13,864 bases of DNA from an uncultured Spirochaetales bacterium (GTDB taxonomy: Bacteria; Spirochaetota; Spirochaetia; Sphaerochaetales; Sphaerochaetaceae). The translations under genes were made by a program, and so were the position numbers. Positions 5,954 through 13,746 of the stretch are shown piece by piece. Below the pieces are notes generated by a model that saw only the letters and a list, made by a program, of their open reading frames with translations, did no database searches and was not told the DNA's origin. Each line of letters opens with the position of its first letter. Position 1 is the stretch's first letter. Location of the stretch: positions 1-13,864 of the forward strand of contig CAMEXG010000037.1 of assembly GCA_945947045.1 (NCBI GenBank), read 5' to 3'.

Positions 5954-7090
5954 ATGGCATCGATCAAAACTGAAAATAAATTGGCCCTGTCAACATTTTT
6001 GTCTCAAGGGGCCATTGTAATATTCAATTTTACATTGGTTTATTATCTCAGAGAGTGTGGGATAAACAGTGTGGGGATAGGAGTCGCTTCGTCAATTTAT
6101 CCTACATTGTATTTTCTTGGCTGCATCTTTATGCCTAAAGTTCTTCCTTCTATTAATGGGAAGACGAGAATATTGATGGCGGACATAGGAATGGCTCTGT
6201 CCGGTATTATACTCACTCTCATAAAAAACGAAGCCTTGATAATGGTGGACCTTGTATTCTATGGACTCTTCCAGTCTTTGTTGTGGACAAACATGGAGAC
6301 CTGGATAACAGGAGGAAAGGAGGGGGATGAGCTTACATCCCGTCTTACTCTCTTTAACTTTTCATGGTCATTCAGTGTAGGACTCGCCACCTCATTTTCA
6401 GGCTTCGTCTCTGAATACTCTACACGTCTCAGCATCTGGTCGGGCTGTACGTTTTTCCTTATATCCGCTTTGCTTGTGGCTTTATCAGGTAGAAGCTATG
6501 ACAGTAAAGAGAAGAAAGAAGAAGTTATTGAAATAGATAATTCCTCTCCCCTCCGTTTCCCTTCATGGATAGGAGTATTACTTGTCTACACTGGATACTC
6601 TCTTGTTTTGACAGTGTTTCCTCAATATGCTCTGGATAACTTAGGATACTCCGAGTCAATTACAGGCAATATCCTACTTTTTAGAGGAATAAGCGTTACT
6701 ATTGCATTTCTTGTCATGCAAAAAAACAGAGCATGGCAGAAAGGGGTGGGGCCTATACTTCTTTCCCAGTCTCTCTTTGCCTTATTGACCTTTCTCATTC
6801 TCGCATTCAAATCCATACCCGCTTATGCAGTCTTATTTGCTTTATATGGAGGGGTGTTCGCCCTTTCTTATAATCTCTCTATCTTTCATGGTGCCGAAGG
6901 AGCTAAAGAAAGGCATAAGAGAATGGTTATACATGAAGTCTTGTTGACCATCGGAACTATTGTGGGAAGCCTGGTCGGAGGATTTGTTTACCAATACTTC
7001 TCCTTTAAAACCTTGGTCCTTACAATCACCGTTATTTCTCTCTCTACTGTAGTTGTTGAGTCTTTTGTGGTTTTTATAAAGAGAAAGTAA
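5954..7090 (+). CDS. Major facilitator superfamily transporter
   Basis: This polytopic membrane protein of 378 residues is close to the usual 400 for the superfamily. Hydrophobic segments recur from about residue 10 to 373, in two halves joined by a charged loop (about 179-201, rich in Lys and Glu), giving eleven to twelve predicted helices. Short basic or glycine-rich turns such as NGKTR (69-73) and EGAKERHKR (315-323) sit where MFS cytoplasmic loops are expected. The substrate cannot be read from the sequence. The ATG at 5954 is chosen, though its ribosome-binding site is poor (TTGAG, 5946-5950). An in-frame TTG at 5918 would add twelve residues and would sit at a similar distance from the upstream element shared with the next gene, so it is a real alternative. 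The flavoprotein gene follows after 43 nt. Confidence 0.85.
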   Translation: MASIKTENKLALSTFLSQGAIVIFNFTLVYYLRECGINSVGIGVASSIYPTLYFLGCIFMPKVLPSINGKTRILMADIGMALSGIILTLIKNEALIMVDLVFYGLFQSLLWTNMETWITGGKEGDELTSRLTLFNFSWSFSVGLATSFSGFVSEYSTRLSIWSGCTFFLISALLVALSGRSYDSKEKKEEVIEIDNSSPLRFPSWIGVLLVYTGYSLVLTVFPQYALDNLGYSESITGNILLFRGISVTIAFLVMQKNRAWQKGVGPILLSQSLFALLTFLILAFKSIPAYAVLFALYGGVFALSYNLSIFHGAEGAKERHKRMVIHEVLLTIGTIVGSLVGGFVYQYFSFKTLVLTITVISLSTVVVESFVVFIKRK

Positions 7091-7095
7091 GATAA

Positions 7096-7124
7096 TTGCT
7101 CTTTTATCAGGTTTTGAGTAAAGT
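7096..7124 (+). promoter_or_regulatory. Weak promoter candidate before the flavoprotein gene
   Basis: TTGCTC (7096-7101) and TAAAGT (7119-7124) are 17 nt apart in the 43-nt gap between the transporter and flavoprotein genes, with nine bases from the -10 box to the ATG. Each box matches about four of six consensus bases. The first box is part of a longer sequence also found upstream of the transporter. Confidence 0.3.
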
Positions 7125-7133
7125 TCAAATCAT

Positions 7134-8504
7134 ATGAGATACGACTGTGCAATAATCGGAGCAGGACCTGGAGGTATTTTTACAGCCTTTGAACTTGTCC
7201 GCCTTAAACCTGAACTAAAGATCTGTGTACTTGAAGCTGGAAATCCATTGGAAAAGAGAAAGTGTCCAATTGATGGAGTGAAAATAAAGAACTGCATCCA
7301 TTGCTCTACATGTGCAATTATGAATGGCTTTGGAGGTGCAGGTGCATTCAGTGATGGAAAGTATAACATAACCAATGAGTTTGGCGGCAATCTACACCAG
7401 TATATAGGAAAGAAAGAAGCCATTGAGCTTATGAGATATGTGGACACCATCAACTGTAGCTATGGTGGAGCTAAGACCAAGCTCTATTCCACCGCCTCTT
7501 CCAATTTTAAGACCGAATGCTTACGTAACGGACTTCATCTTTTGGATGCATCTGTACGTCACCTGGGTACAGATATCAACTATGAAGTATTGGAAAACAT
7601 TTATAACCATCTCAAAGACAAGGTGGAGTTTCACTTCCTGACACGTGTAGAACATGTAGAGAAGTGTGAAGGAAGATATCATATTGCTACTAATAAAGGT
7701 GAGTTTGACGCTTCAAAGTGTGTAATAAGCGTAGGCCGAAGTGGAAGCAAGTGGATGGAGACGGTTTCAAAGGAACTGGATATTGAAACAAGGAGCAATA
7801 GAGTCGATATCGGAGTGAGAGTGGAGCTCCCTGCAGAGATCTTTAAGCATATAACAGATGAGTTGTATGAAAGTAAGATTGTCTACAAGACTGAAAAGTA
7901 TCAGGATCTGGTGAGAACCTTCTGTATGAACCCATATGGAGCAGTCGTTACGGAAAATACAAATGGAATCGTTACTGTAAACGGCCATAGCTATGAAGAC
8001 AAAGAGAAGCAGACGGAGAATACAAACTTCGCCCTGTTGGTTTCAAAGCACTTTACAGAGCCTTTCAACGACTCCAACTCCTATGGTGAATCCATAGCCA
8101 GGCTTTCCAATATGCTTGGCGGGGGAGTGATGGTACAGAGATTCGGAGACTTGATAAGGGGACAGCGCTCAACAGAAAAGAGAATTAGTAAGAGTTTCAT
8201 TACTCCTACACTCCCTGCAACTCCTGGAGACTTGTCTCTTGTAATGCCAAAGCGAATTCTAGATGGCATTATCGAGATGATATATGCCCTTGACAAGATC
8301 GCCCCAGGAACTGCAAATGACGATACTCTTCTCTATGGCGTGGAAGTAAAGTTCTATAACATGGAGGTCTCCATAGACAATAATTTGGAGACAAGGCACA
8401 AAGGCTTATTTGTAATAGGCGACTGCAGCGGTGTCACCCACTCCCTATCCCATGCTTCCGCTTCAGGTATTTATGTAGCACGCTTTATTGCAGAGAACAT
8501 GTAA
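7134..8504 (+). CDS. COG2509-type FAD-dependent dehydrogenase with cysteine cluster
   Basis: This 456-residue protein belongs to the uncharacterised NAD(FAD)-utilising dehydrogenases grouped as COG2509. The N-terminus has the dinucleotide-binding signature GAGPGG (9-14) with Glu34 ending the second strand, and the C-terminus has the second FAD motif GLFVIGDCSG (424-433) followed by a conserved THSLSHASASG stretch. A cluster of four cysteines, C44-X9-C54-X2-C57-X2-C60, precedes NGFGGAGAFSDGKYN (63-77), a block typical of this group. The spacing could hold an iron-sulfur cluster or zinc, but that is inference. No signal peptide is present, so it is probably cytoplasmic. No Shine-Dalgarno sequence precedes the ATG. 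A hairpin downstream ends the unit, so this gene is separate from the aconitase operon. The reaction and electron acceptor are unknown. Confidence 0.88.
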   Translation: MRYDCAIIGAGPGGIFTAFELVRLKPELKICVLEAGNPLEKRKCPIDGVKIKNCIHCSTCAIMNGFGGAGAFSDGKYNITNEFGGNLHQYIGKKEAIELMRYVDTINCSYGGAKTKLYSTASSNFKTECLRNGLHLLDASVRHLGTDINYEVLENIYNHLKDKVEFHFLTRVEHVEKCEGRYHIATNKGEFDASKCVISVGRSGSKWMETVSKELDIETRSNRVDIGVRVELPAEIFKHITDELYESKIVYKTEKYQDLVRTFCMNPYGAVVTENTNGIVTVNGHSYEDKEKQTENTNFALLVSKHFTEPFNDSNSYGESIARLSNMLGGGVMVQRFGDLIRGQRSTEKRISKSFITPTLPATPGDLSLVMPKRILDGIIEMIYALDKIAPGTANDDTLLYGVEVKFYNMEVSIDNNLETRHKGLFVIGDCSGVTHSLSHASASGIYVARFIAENM

Positions 8505-8549
8505 ATAGGTGGTGTAAATATTTCGGTATTTATCGTATTCCCTTTCCCC

Positions 8550-8585
8550 AGAAGCCTGTAGACAAGATTCTACAGGCTTCTTTAT
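8550..8585 (+). terminator. Stem-loop terminator after the flavoprotein gene
   Basis: A perfect 12-bp stem (8550-8561 with 8570-8581) encloses an 8-nt loop and ends in TTCTTTAT. The T-run is short, but the stem is strong and correctly placed 45 nt after the stop codon and before the next promoter. Confidence 0.75.
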
Positions 8586-8687
8586 AGACTTTATCAAGCA
8601 AAACAAGCCTTCAGATCAGAGTGTGTTTAAGCTATTAGCTCGACGTGAGTTTTTTCAGCCCCCGATAATCTAATTTTCCATATTGCC

Positions 8688-8716
8688 TTGTTTGGATGTG
8701 TAAAAAGAAGTAAATT
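8688..8716 (+). promoter_or_regulatory. Candidate promoter of the aconitase operon
   Basis: TTGTTT (8688-8693) and TAAATT (8711-8716) are 17 nt apart, with the same -35 sequence as the parA promoter. The transcript would start near 8723, leaving a leader of about 12 nt that is almost only the ribosome-binding site. The rest of the 8582-8734 gap holds no gene that I can see. Confidence 0.35.
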
Positions 8717-8722
8717 GTCTTC

Positions 8723-8729
8723 AAGGTGG
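8723..8729 (+). promoter_or_regulatory. Ribosome-binding site fixing the aconitase start
   Basis: AAGGTGG lies five bases before the ATG at 8735. An in-frame GTG at 8726 falls inside this sequence and is therefore not a credible start. Confidence 0.65.
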
Positions 8730-8734
8730 TAATT

Positions 8735-10660
8735 ATGGGAAAGACAATGTGTTATAAGATTCTCTCCGCCCATTTAATGGAAGGAAACTTAAAGGCAGGG
8801 GAGACAATTACTGTCAAAATCGATCAGACTCTTACTCAAGATGCAACAGGTACCATGGCATATCTTCAGTTTGAAGCCATGGGGCTTGACAAAGTCAAGA
8901 ATGAGCTTGCTGTAAGCTATGTGGACCATAACACAGTTCAGGTAGGCTTTGAGAACTTTGACGACCACGAGTATTTGAGAACCGTCGCCAATGAAAAGGG
9001 CGTGGTTTTCTCCAGGGCTGGAAATGGAATATGTCATCAGGTCCACTTGGAAAGATTCGCTCTTCCTGGCAAGACTCTTATCGGTTCCGATTCCCATACT
9101 CCTACTGCCGGAGGAGTGGGATCCTTCTCTTTTGGTGCAGGTGGCTTGGATATCGCCCTTGCAATGGCAGGAGTGGGATACACCATGGTGGCTCCGAAGG
9201 TTATAAACATCGTATTGAAGGGAAAGCTAAGACCCTTTGTAAGCGCCAAGGATGTAATACTCAAAGTCCTCTCCCGTTATGGTGTCAACGGTAATGTGAA
9301 CAAGGTCTTCGAATACACAGGAGAAGGTGTGAAGACTCTCAGTGTACCTGAGAGGGCCACTATCACAAATATGGGTGCAGAGTGCGGTGTAACTACATCT
9401 CTTTTCCCCTCTGACGAGATTACATATTCATTTTTGAAGGGGCAGGGTAGAGAAGAGAATTGGGTTGACCTTAAAGCGGACGAGGATGCTGTATATGACG
9501 ATAGATTTGAAATAGATCTCTCTTCTCTCGATCCTCTTGCTTCTTGCCCTCATTCACCTGGGAATATTAAAAGTGTTGATAGTTTGAAGGGCATGAAGAT
9601 TAATCAGGTTTTGATTGGCAGCTGCACAAATAGTAGTTATTATGACCTGAGAAAAGTCGCCAAGATTTTGGAGGGAAAGAGGATTCCTGAGAATGTATCC
9701 CTAGGTATCGCTCCCGGCTCTAGAGCTGTATTTGAGATGATAGCCTCGGACGGAACTCTGGAGACTCTGATCAAGGCCGGAGCAAGAATTCTTGAAAGTG
9801 CCTGTGGCTTCTGTATCGGAAACCACCAGTCTCCGGGAACAGACAGTGTTTCTTTGAGGACGAATAACAGAAACTTCGAAGGTAGAAGCGGCACAAAGAG
9901 TGCAAAGGTTTTCCTGGTGAGCCCGGAGACGGCTGCATGGAGCGCTGTAAAGGGAGAGTTCTCAAATCCTATGGAGTGTGACAGTGATATAGAAAGCGTC
10001 AAATATACGGACTCATTTATTATTGACGACTCTATGTTTATTTATCCCCATGAAAACGGCGAAGGAATAAAGCGGGGACCAAACATCGGGGAGCCTCCAT
10101 CAAATACTTCCTTATCAGACTCTGTTAAGGGCTCTGTATGGATAAAGGTCGGAGACAAGATAACAACAGACCATATCATGCCTGCAGGCCAGTATTTGAA
10201 ATATAGGTCCAATATTCCTCGATATAGCCAAGTAGTATTTAATCCAGTGGATCCTGATTTCGCTACACGAGCAGCGAAACTAAGAGATGAAGGGGAGGGC
10301 GGTTTTATTATCGCAGGCTCCTCTTATGGCCAGGGATCAAGCAGGGAGCATGCTGCAATCTGCCCTATGTACTTGGGAGTAAAAGCGGTAGTTGCCGTAT
10401 CGATAGAGAGAATTCATCAGGCAAATCTCTGTAACTTCGGTATTCTCCCTCTTCTTTTCAAGAATCCGGAAGACTATGAAGTCATTAATGAGGGGGACAA
10501 GTTGGAACTCTCTGATGTTTACTCCTCCCTTGAGAAGGGTGAGTTTACATTAAAGGACCTCACTAATGGAAAAGAGATTCCTCTCTCTCTCTGTGCAACC
10601 GACACCCAGAAGAAGACTTTGATCTTCGGTGGCAGATTAAACGAAATAAAGGGCAACTAA
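8735..10660 (+). CDS. acn: Aconitate hydratase, Aquifex type
   Basis: This enzyme isomerises citrate to isocitrate through cis-aconitate with a [4Fe-4S] cluster. At 641 residues it matches the short Aquifex-type aconitases rather than the 850-900-residue AcnA and AcnB. Cluster ligands are Cys297 in GSCTNSS and Cys357 and Cys360 in ACGFCIGN. Other active-site blocks are GSDSHTPTAGG (117-127), NRNFEGRSG (378-386) and, in the C-terminal swivel domain, GSSYGQGSSREHAA (528-541), which holds the catalytic serine region. Domains 1-3 and the swivel are on one chain in the normal order. Its stop codon directly abuts the ATG of isocitrate dehydrogenase, so the two consecutive steps are encoded in one operon. 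The ATG is chosen because of the AAGGTGG site. The short class includes homoaconitase and 3-isopropylmalate dehydratase relatives, but the neighbouring gene favours aconitase. Confidence 0.93.
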   Translation: MGKTMCYKILSAHLMEGNLKAGETITVKIDQTLTQDATGTMAYLQFEAMGLDKVKNELAVSYVDHNTVQVGFENFDDHEYLRTVANEKGVVFSRAGNGICHQVHLERFALPGKTLIGSDSHTPTAGGVGSFSFGAGGLDIALAMAGVGYTMVAPKVINIVLKGKLRPFVSAKDVILKVLSRYGVNGNVNKVFEYTGEGVKTLSVPERATITNMGAECGVTTSLFPSDEITYSFLKGQGREENWVDLKADEDAVYDDRFEIDLSSLDPLASCPHSPGNIKSVDSLKGMKINQVLIGSCTNSSYYDLRKVAKILEGKRIPENVSLGIAPGSRAVFEMIASDGTLETLIKAGARILESACGFCIGNHQSPGTDSVSLRTNNRNFEGRSGTKSAKVFLVSPETAAWSAVKGEFSNPMECDSDIESVKYTDSFIIDDSMFIYPHENGEGIKRGPNIGEPPSNTSLSDSVKGSVWIKVGDKITTDHIMPAGQYLKYRSNIPRYSQVVFNPVDPDFATRAAKLRDEGEGGFIIAGSSYGQGSSREHAAICPMYLGVKAVVAVSIERIHQANLCNFGILPLLFKNPEDYEVINEGDKLELSDVYSSLEKGEFTLKDLTNGKEIPLSLCATDTQKKTLIFGGRLNEIKGN

Positions 10661-11902
10661 ATGGATAGAATAGAAATGAAGACCCCTCTTGTGGAGATAG
10701 ACGGCGACGAGATGACAAGAGTCATCTGGGGCATGATCAAGGATGAACTGATATTACCTTTTGTAAATTTAAAGACTGAGTATTATGACTTGGGCTTGAA
10801 AAACAGAGACAACACTGATGATAAGGTGACAGTGGAGAGTGCGGAGGCCATAAAGCGTCTTGGCGTAGGAGTAAAGTGCGCTACAATCACTCCTAACGAA
10901 GACAGAATGAGCGAGTATAATTTAAAGAAGAAATGGAAGAGTCCAAATGGAACAATAAGAGCCATTTTGGATGGAACTGTTTTCAGAACTCCCATTGTTA
11001 CGCCTTCTATTAAGCCCAGTGTCAAAAGCTGGAGAAAACCCATCACTATTGCCAGACACGCTTATGGAGACATCTACAAAGCCACAGAGTTTAGAATTCC
11101 CAGAGAGGGTAAGGCGGAGTTGTTGTTTACAGACAAAAACGGAAATGAGACCAGAGAGACTATTTATGACTTCGAGTGTCCTGGAGTATTGATGGGACAA
11201 TATAATAAAGACTCTTCTATCTCTTCTTTCGCCCGCTCTTGTTTTAACTATGCTCTCTCAACTGGTCAGGATCTCTGGTTTAGCGCCAAAGATACCATCA
11301 GCAAAAAATATGATGAGACATTTAAGCTCACTTTCCAGAGAATATTTGAAGAAGAGTATAAAGATCAGTTTGAGAAGAAGGGAATCACATATTTCTACAC
11401 TTTGATCGATGACGCTGTTGCAAGGGTCATAAGAAGCGAAGGCGGCTTTGTCTGGGCTCTGAAGAACTATGACGGCGACGTTATGAGCGATATGGTATCT
11501 ACAGCCTTCGGTTCCTTGGCCATGATGACCAGTGTCCTTTCCTCTCCTGACGGGTGCTATGAATATGAGGCTGCTCATGGAACTGTAACCAGGCATTATT
11601 ATAGATATCTTAAGGGCGAAGTCACTTCGACAAATCCTATGGCCACTATCTTTGCCTGGACTGGTGCTCTTAGAAAGAGAGGAGAGATTGATGGAATAGA
11701 GTCACTTATGGCCTTTGCAGACAACATGGAGAAGGCCTGCCTCGATACAATTGAGGACGGAATAATGACAAAAGATCTTTCTTCTCTTGTGGATGGTGGT
11801 GTTACTCAAAGCGGAAAGAGTGTAAAGAGTGTCGATACAACCACTTTCCTTAAAGCAATAAAAGCAAAATACCAGGAGAACAATAATATTGATCCAAAAT
11901 AA
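10661..11902 (+). CDS. icd: NADP-dependent isocitrate dehydrogenase, eukaryotic type
   Basis: This enzyme oxidises and decarboxylates isocitrate to 2-oxoglutarate, making NADPH. At 413 residues it belongs to the dimeric eukaryote-type class (human IDH1 has 414), not the E. coli Icd type. Substrate residues are visible at the same numbers as in human IDH1: Ser94 and Arg100 in KSPNGTIR, Arg109 in TVFR, and Arg132 and Tyr139 in ARHAYGDIY. Metal-binding aspartates lie in NYDGDVMSD (Asp273, Asp277) and in LIDD near 250. Arg311 and His312 in HGTVTRHY occupy the positions that bind the 2'-phosphate of NADP, so NADP use is predicted. The ATG immediately follows the aconitase TAA and has no clear ribosome-binding site of its own, suggesting translational coupling. 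No citrate synthase gene lies in the window. Confidence 0.95.
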   Translation: MDRIEMKTPLVEIDGDEMTRVIWGMIKDELILPFVNLKTEYYDLGLKNRDNTDDKVTVESAEAIKRLGVGVKCATITPNEDRMSEYNLKKKWKSPNGTIRAILDGTVFRTPIVTPSIKPSVKSWRKPITIARHAYGDIYKATEFRIPREGKAELLFTDKNGNETRETIYDFECPGVLMGQYNKDSSISSFARSCFNYALSTGQDLWFSAKDTISKKYDETFKLTFQRIFEEEYKDQFEKKGITYFYTLIDDAVARVIRSEGGFVWALKNYDGDVMSDMVSTAFGSLAMMTSVLSSPDGCYEYEAAHGTVTRHYYRYLKGEVTSTNPMATIFAWTGALRKRGEIDGIESLMAFADNMEKACLDTIEDGIMTKDLSSLVDGGVTQSGKSVKSVDTTTFLKAIKAKYQENNNIDPK

Positions 11903-13022
11903 AGATGACAAAAAAGAGATCATTACTTCCTTTTTAGCTATTGTACTGGTTCTTGCTCTTCTCTTATATGGGGAAAGATTTACCGGTGTATTAGGAATAA
12001 TACTGGGTATTATCAAACCCTTTATATTGGGGGGAGCAATTGCTTATGTACTCTCTCTACCTATGTCCTTCATAGAAAGAAAGCTGCTTTTTTTCATGAA
12101 GGGTAAAAGAGAGAGACTAAAAAGAGTCTTTTCAATTCTTCTCTCGCTTGTTTTTGTGGCACTGTTGGTGTTGCTTCTCTTGCTTACAGTTATTCCGGAA
12201 ATAGTAAGTGCTGTACAAAATATAGGACGGGAGGTTCCTATAGCATTGGAGAGACTGGGTGCATTTCTTGAGAAACACCTTTCTTTGTCAGCTGGAGTTA
12301 TTCCCGATTTGTCAGAAACTATTGAAGATAACTGGGAGAGTTTTCTCAGTAAACTCTTACCTGTCTTAAAAAGCGGAATAGGGACAATCCTGTCCACCAC
12401 CTTTTCAGCTGCCGGTGTATTTGTAAGCTCAATTGCTTCTTTCTTTGTATCTCTCATATTCGCCATATATATCCTGGGGGATAAAGAGAGACTGGGGAGA
12501 CAGCTGGGTACCTTGAAGAAAGCATATCTCAAAGAAGAGACTAATAAGAGAGTCGATCACTTTTTATCTATACTCAATAAGAGCTTTTCGTCTTTCATAA
12601 CAGGTCAATGCATGGAGGCTGTAATACTTGGCTCAATATTCATGGTAGTGCTCTCTATACTGCGGATGCCGTATGCCGTAATGATAGGAGTCGTGGTCAT
12701 GTTCTCCGCTCTCCTTCCCATTGTAGGAGCCTTTATAGCATGTTTCATTGGTGCATTCTTGATTCTCTTGGAAAGCCCTGTCAAGGCATTGGTGTTTGTA
12801 ATTGTATTCCTGGTCGTCCAGCAACTGGAGAACAACTTGATATATCCTAGGGTCGTAGGATCATCTGTAGGCCTGCCATCCATTTGGGTCTTCTTTGCAG
12901 TAACAATAGGAGGAAGCTTATTCGGTGTTGTAGGAATGCTTATATTCATACCTCTTGTATCGACTTTCTATATATTGATAAAAGAAGACACGGAAAAAAG
13001 GATAAAAGAGAAAGGGGCATGA
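11889..13022 (+). CDS. AI-2E family transporter (PF01594-type membrane protein)
   Basis: This 377-residue polytopic membrane protein belongs to the family first named for export of autoinducer 2; other members are linked to ion antiport or osmotic response, so the substrate is open. Hydrophobic segments lie at about 11-28, 33-57, 79-101, 165-196, 240-258, 263-294, 298-311 and 330-364, with a large soluble stretch at 102-160, as is usual. The family block QQLENNLIYPRVVG is at 311-324, followed by GLPSIWV. The start is a TTG, the only initiation codon available before the first membrane segment, with AGGAG (11874-11878) ten bases upstream inside the end of the isocitrate dehydrogenase gene. The two frames overlap by 14 nt, so it is co-transcribed and probably coupled, although no metabolic link is obvious. 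The stop codon lies in the loop of a terminator hairpin. Confidence 0.88.
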   Translation: MIQNKDDKKEIITSFLAIVLVLALLLYGERFTGVLGIILGIIKPFILGGAIAYVLSLPMSFIERKLLFFMKGKRERLKRVFSILLSLVFVALLVLLLLLTVIPEIVSAVQNIGREVPIALERLGAFLEKHLSLSAGVIPDLSETIEDNWESFLSKLLPVLKSGIGTILSTTFSAAGVFVSSIASFFVSLIFAIYILGDKERLGRQLGTLKKAYLKEETNKRVDHFLSILNKSFSSFITGQCMEAVILGSIFMVVLSILRMPYAVMIGVVVMFSALLPIVGAFIACFIGAFLILLESPVKALVFVIVFLVVQQLENNLIYPRVVGSSVGLPSIWVFFAVTIGGSLFGVVGMLIFIPLVSTFYILIKEDTEKRIKEKGA

Positions 13023-13030
13023 GCCCCTTT
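13011..13030. terminator. Bidirectional terminator shared by convergent genes
   Basis: The 8-bp stem AAAGGGGC (13011-13018) with GCCCCTTT (13023-13030) encloses the four-base loop ATGA, which contains the AI-2E stop codon (13020-13022). On the plus strand it runs into TTTTCC. On the minus strand it is followed by TTTCTCTTTTATCC. The HAD gene stop (13035-13033) is three bases beyond the stem. The symmetric A/T edges fit termination in both directions. Confidence 0.7.
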
Positions 13031-13032
13031 TC

Positions 13033-13710
13033 CTATGCTAGAATTTCATCTATATGGTCAAATGCCCATTTCCAGTCCACAAGAGGAGCGAGTTTTCCTG
13101 TCTCCTCCAGGTTCATCCCCGGGCTCTTTATTGCATATACTCTCCTGAATCCTGCACCTAGAGCAGACTTCAAGCCCCCGGGGGCATCTTCAAAGGCGAT
13201 GCATTCTTCTCCCTTGAATCCTCCAAGACGCTGAGTATATATATAGATGTCCGGAGCAGGTTTTGACGGTATGTCATCTCTTCCCGCAACAATATCCTGG
13301 ATATTGAAATAAGTGCCAAGGTTAAGGTTCTTAATATACCAGTCCATATTCATCTTTGGAGCTGAGGAGGCGATCATCACCTTTACTCCTCTTCTTTTAC
13401 ATTCTTCAATGAAAGAGACTGCATCCTTTTCAAGCGTGATATTTCTCTCCACAAGAAGTCTCAGGTAAATCTCTTCTTTTTCCTGGCTTAGTGAATCTAG
13501 TTCTTGGTCTGTGCCGTTTTTTTTGATATATTCGGCGCATCTTCTATCTGTTTTTCCCATCATAGACAGATACTCTTCTTCTCCGAACTCACTTCCTCTA
13601 TGCTTCAAAGCCACTATATTCCAGGCGTCTTTATTCTCGTTATAGTCAAAAAAGAGTGTGCCGTTGAAGTCGAAGATCACACATTTTATAGGACTATTCT
13701 CCTTATCCAT
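13033..13710 (-). CDS. HAD-superfamily hydrolase, beta-phosphoglucomutase-like
   Basis: This 225-residue protein is from the haloacid dehalogenase superfamily, subfamily I with a helical cap, as in phosphoglycolate phosphatase and beta-phosphoglucomutase. Motif I is DFNGTLF at 14-20, with Asp14 as nucleophile. Motif II is the serine in IASSAP (113-118), motif III is Lys150 in SKPAPD, and motif IV is Glu174-Asp175 in AFEDAPGG. The usual second aspartate of motif I (DxD), which acts as general acid/base, is Asn16 here, so catalysis may be slower or differ from a standard phosphatase. A strong ribosome-binding site GGGAGG (13723-13718) lies seven bases before the ATG. The gene is transcribed alone on the minus strand and converges on the AI-2E gene. 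The substrate is not predictable. Confidence 0.9.
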   Translation of the reverse strand: MDKENSPIKCVIFDFNGTLFFDYNENKDAWNIVALKHRGSEFGEEEYLSMMGKTDRRCAEYIKKNGTDQELDSLSQEKEEIYLRLLVERNITLEKDAVSFIEECKRRGVKVMIASSAPKMNMDWYIKNLNLGTYFNIQDIVAGRDDIPSKPAPDIYIYTQRLGGFKGEECIAFEDAPGGLKSALGAGFRRVYAIKSPGMNLEETGKLAPLVDWKWAFDHIDEILA

Positions 13711-13746
13711 AAAGATTCCTCCCTAATGAATGTTATCAGAGAAATA

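Noticed and set aside
8516..8531. Small AAATA/TATTT hairpin after the flavoprotein stop
   Set aside because: Five A/T pairs only; the strong stem at 8550-8581 explains termination better.
8582..8734. Possible small RNA or tRNA between flavoprotein and aconitase genes
   Set aside because: No cloverleaf, no conserved RNA motif and no convincing internal stem were seen; only a weak promoter is supported.
9640..10002. 120-codon minus-strand frame antisense to aconitase
   Set aside because: It lies entirely inside a conserved enzyme gene, and its translation shows no family features.
10581..10592. CT dinucleotide tract in the aconitase gene
   Set aside because: Six units are too few to argue for phase variation, and CT-rich codons are common throughout these genes.
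12044..12532. 162-codon minus-strand frame antisense to the AI-2E gene
   Set aside because: It is a shadow of a membrane protein gene: Ser/Lys/Arg-rich with no domain pattern.
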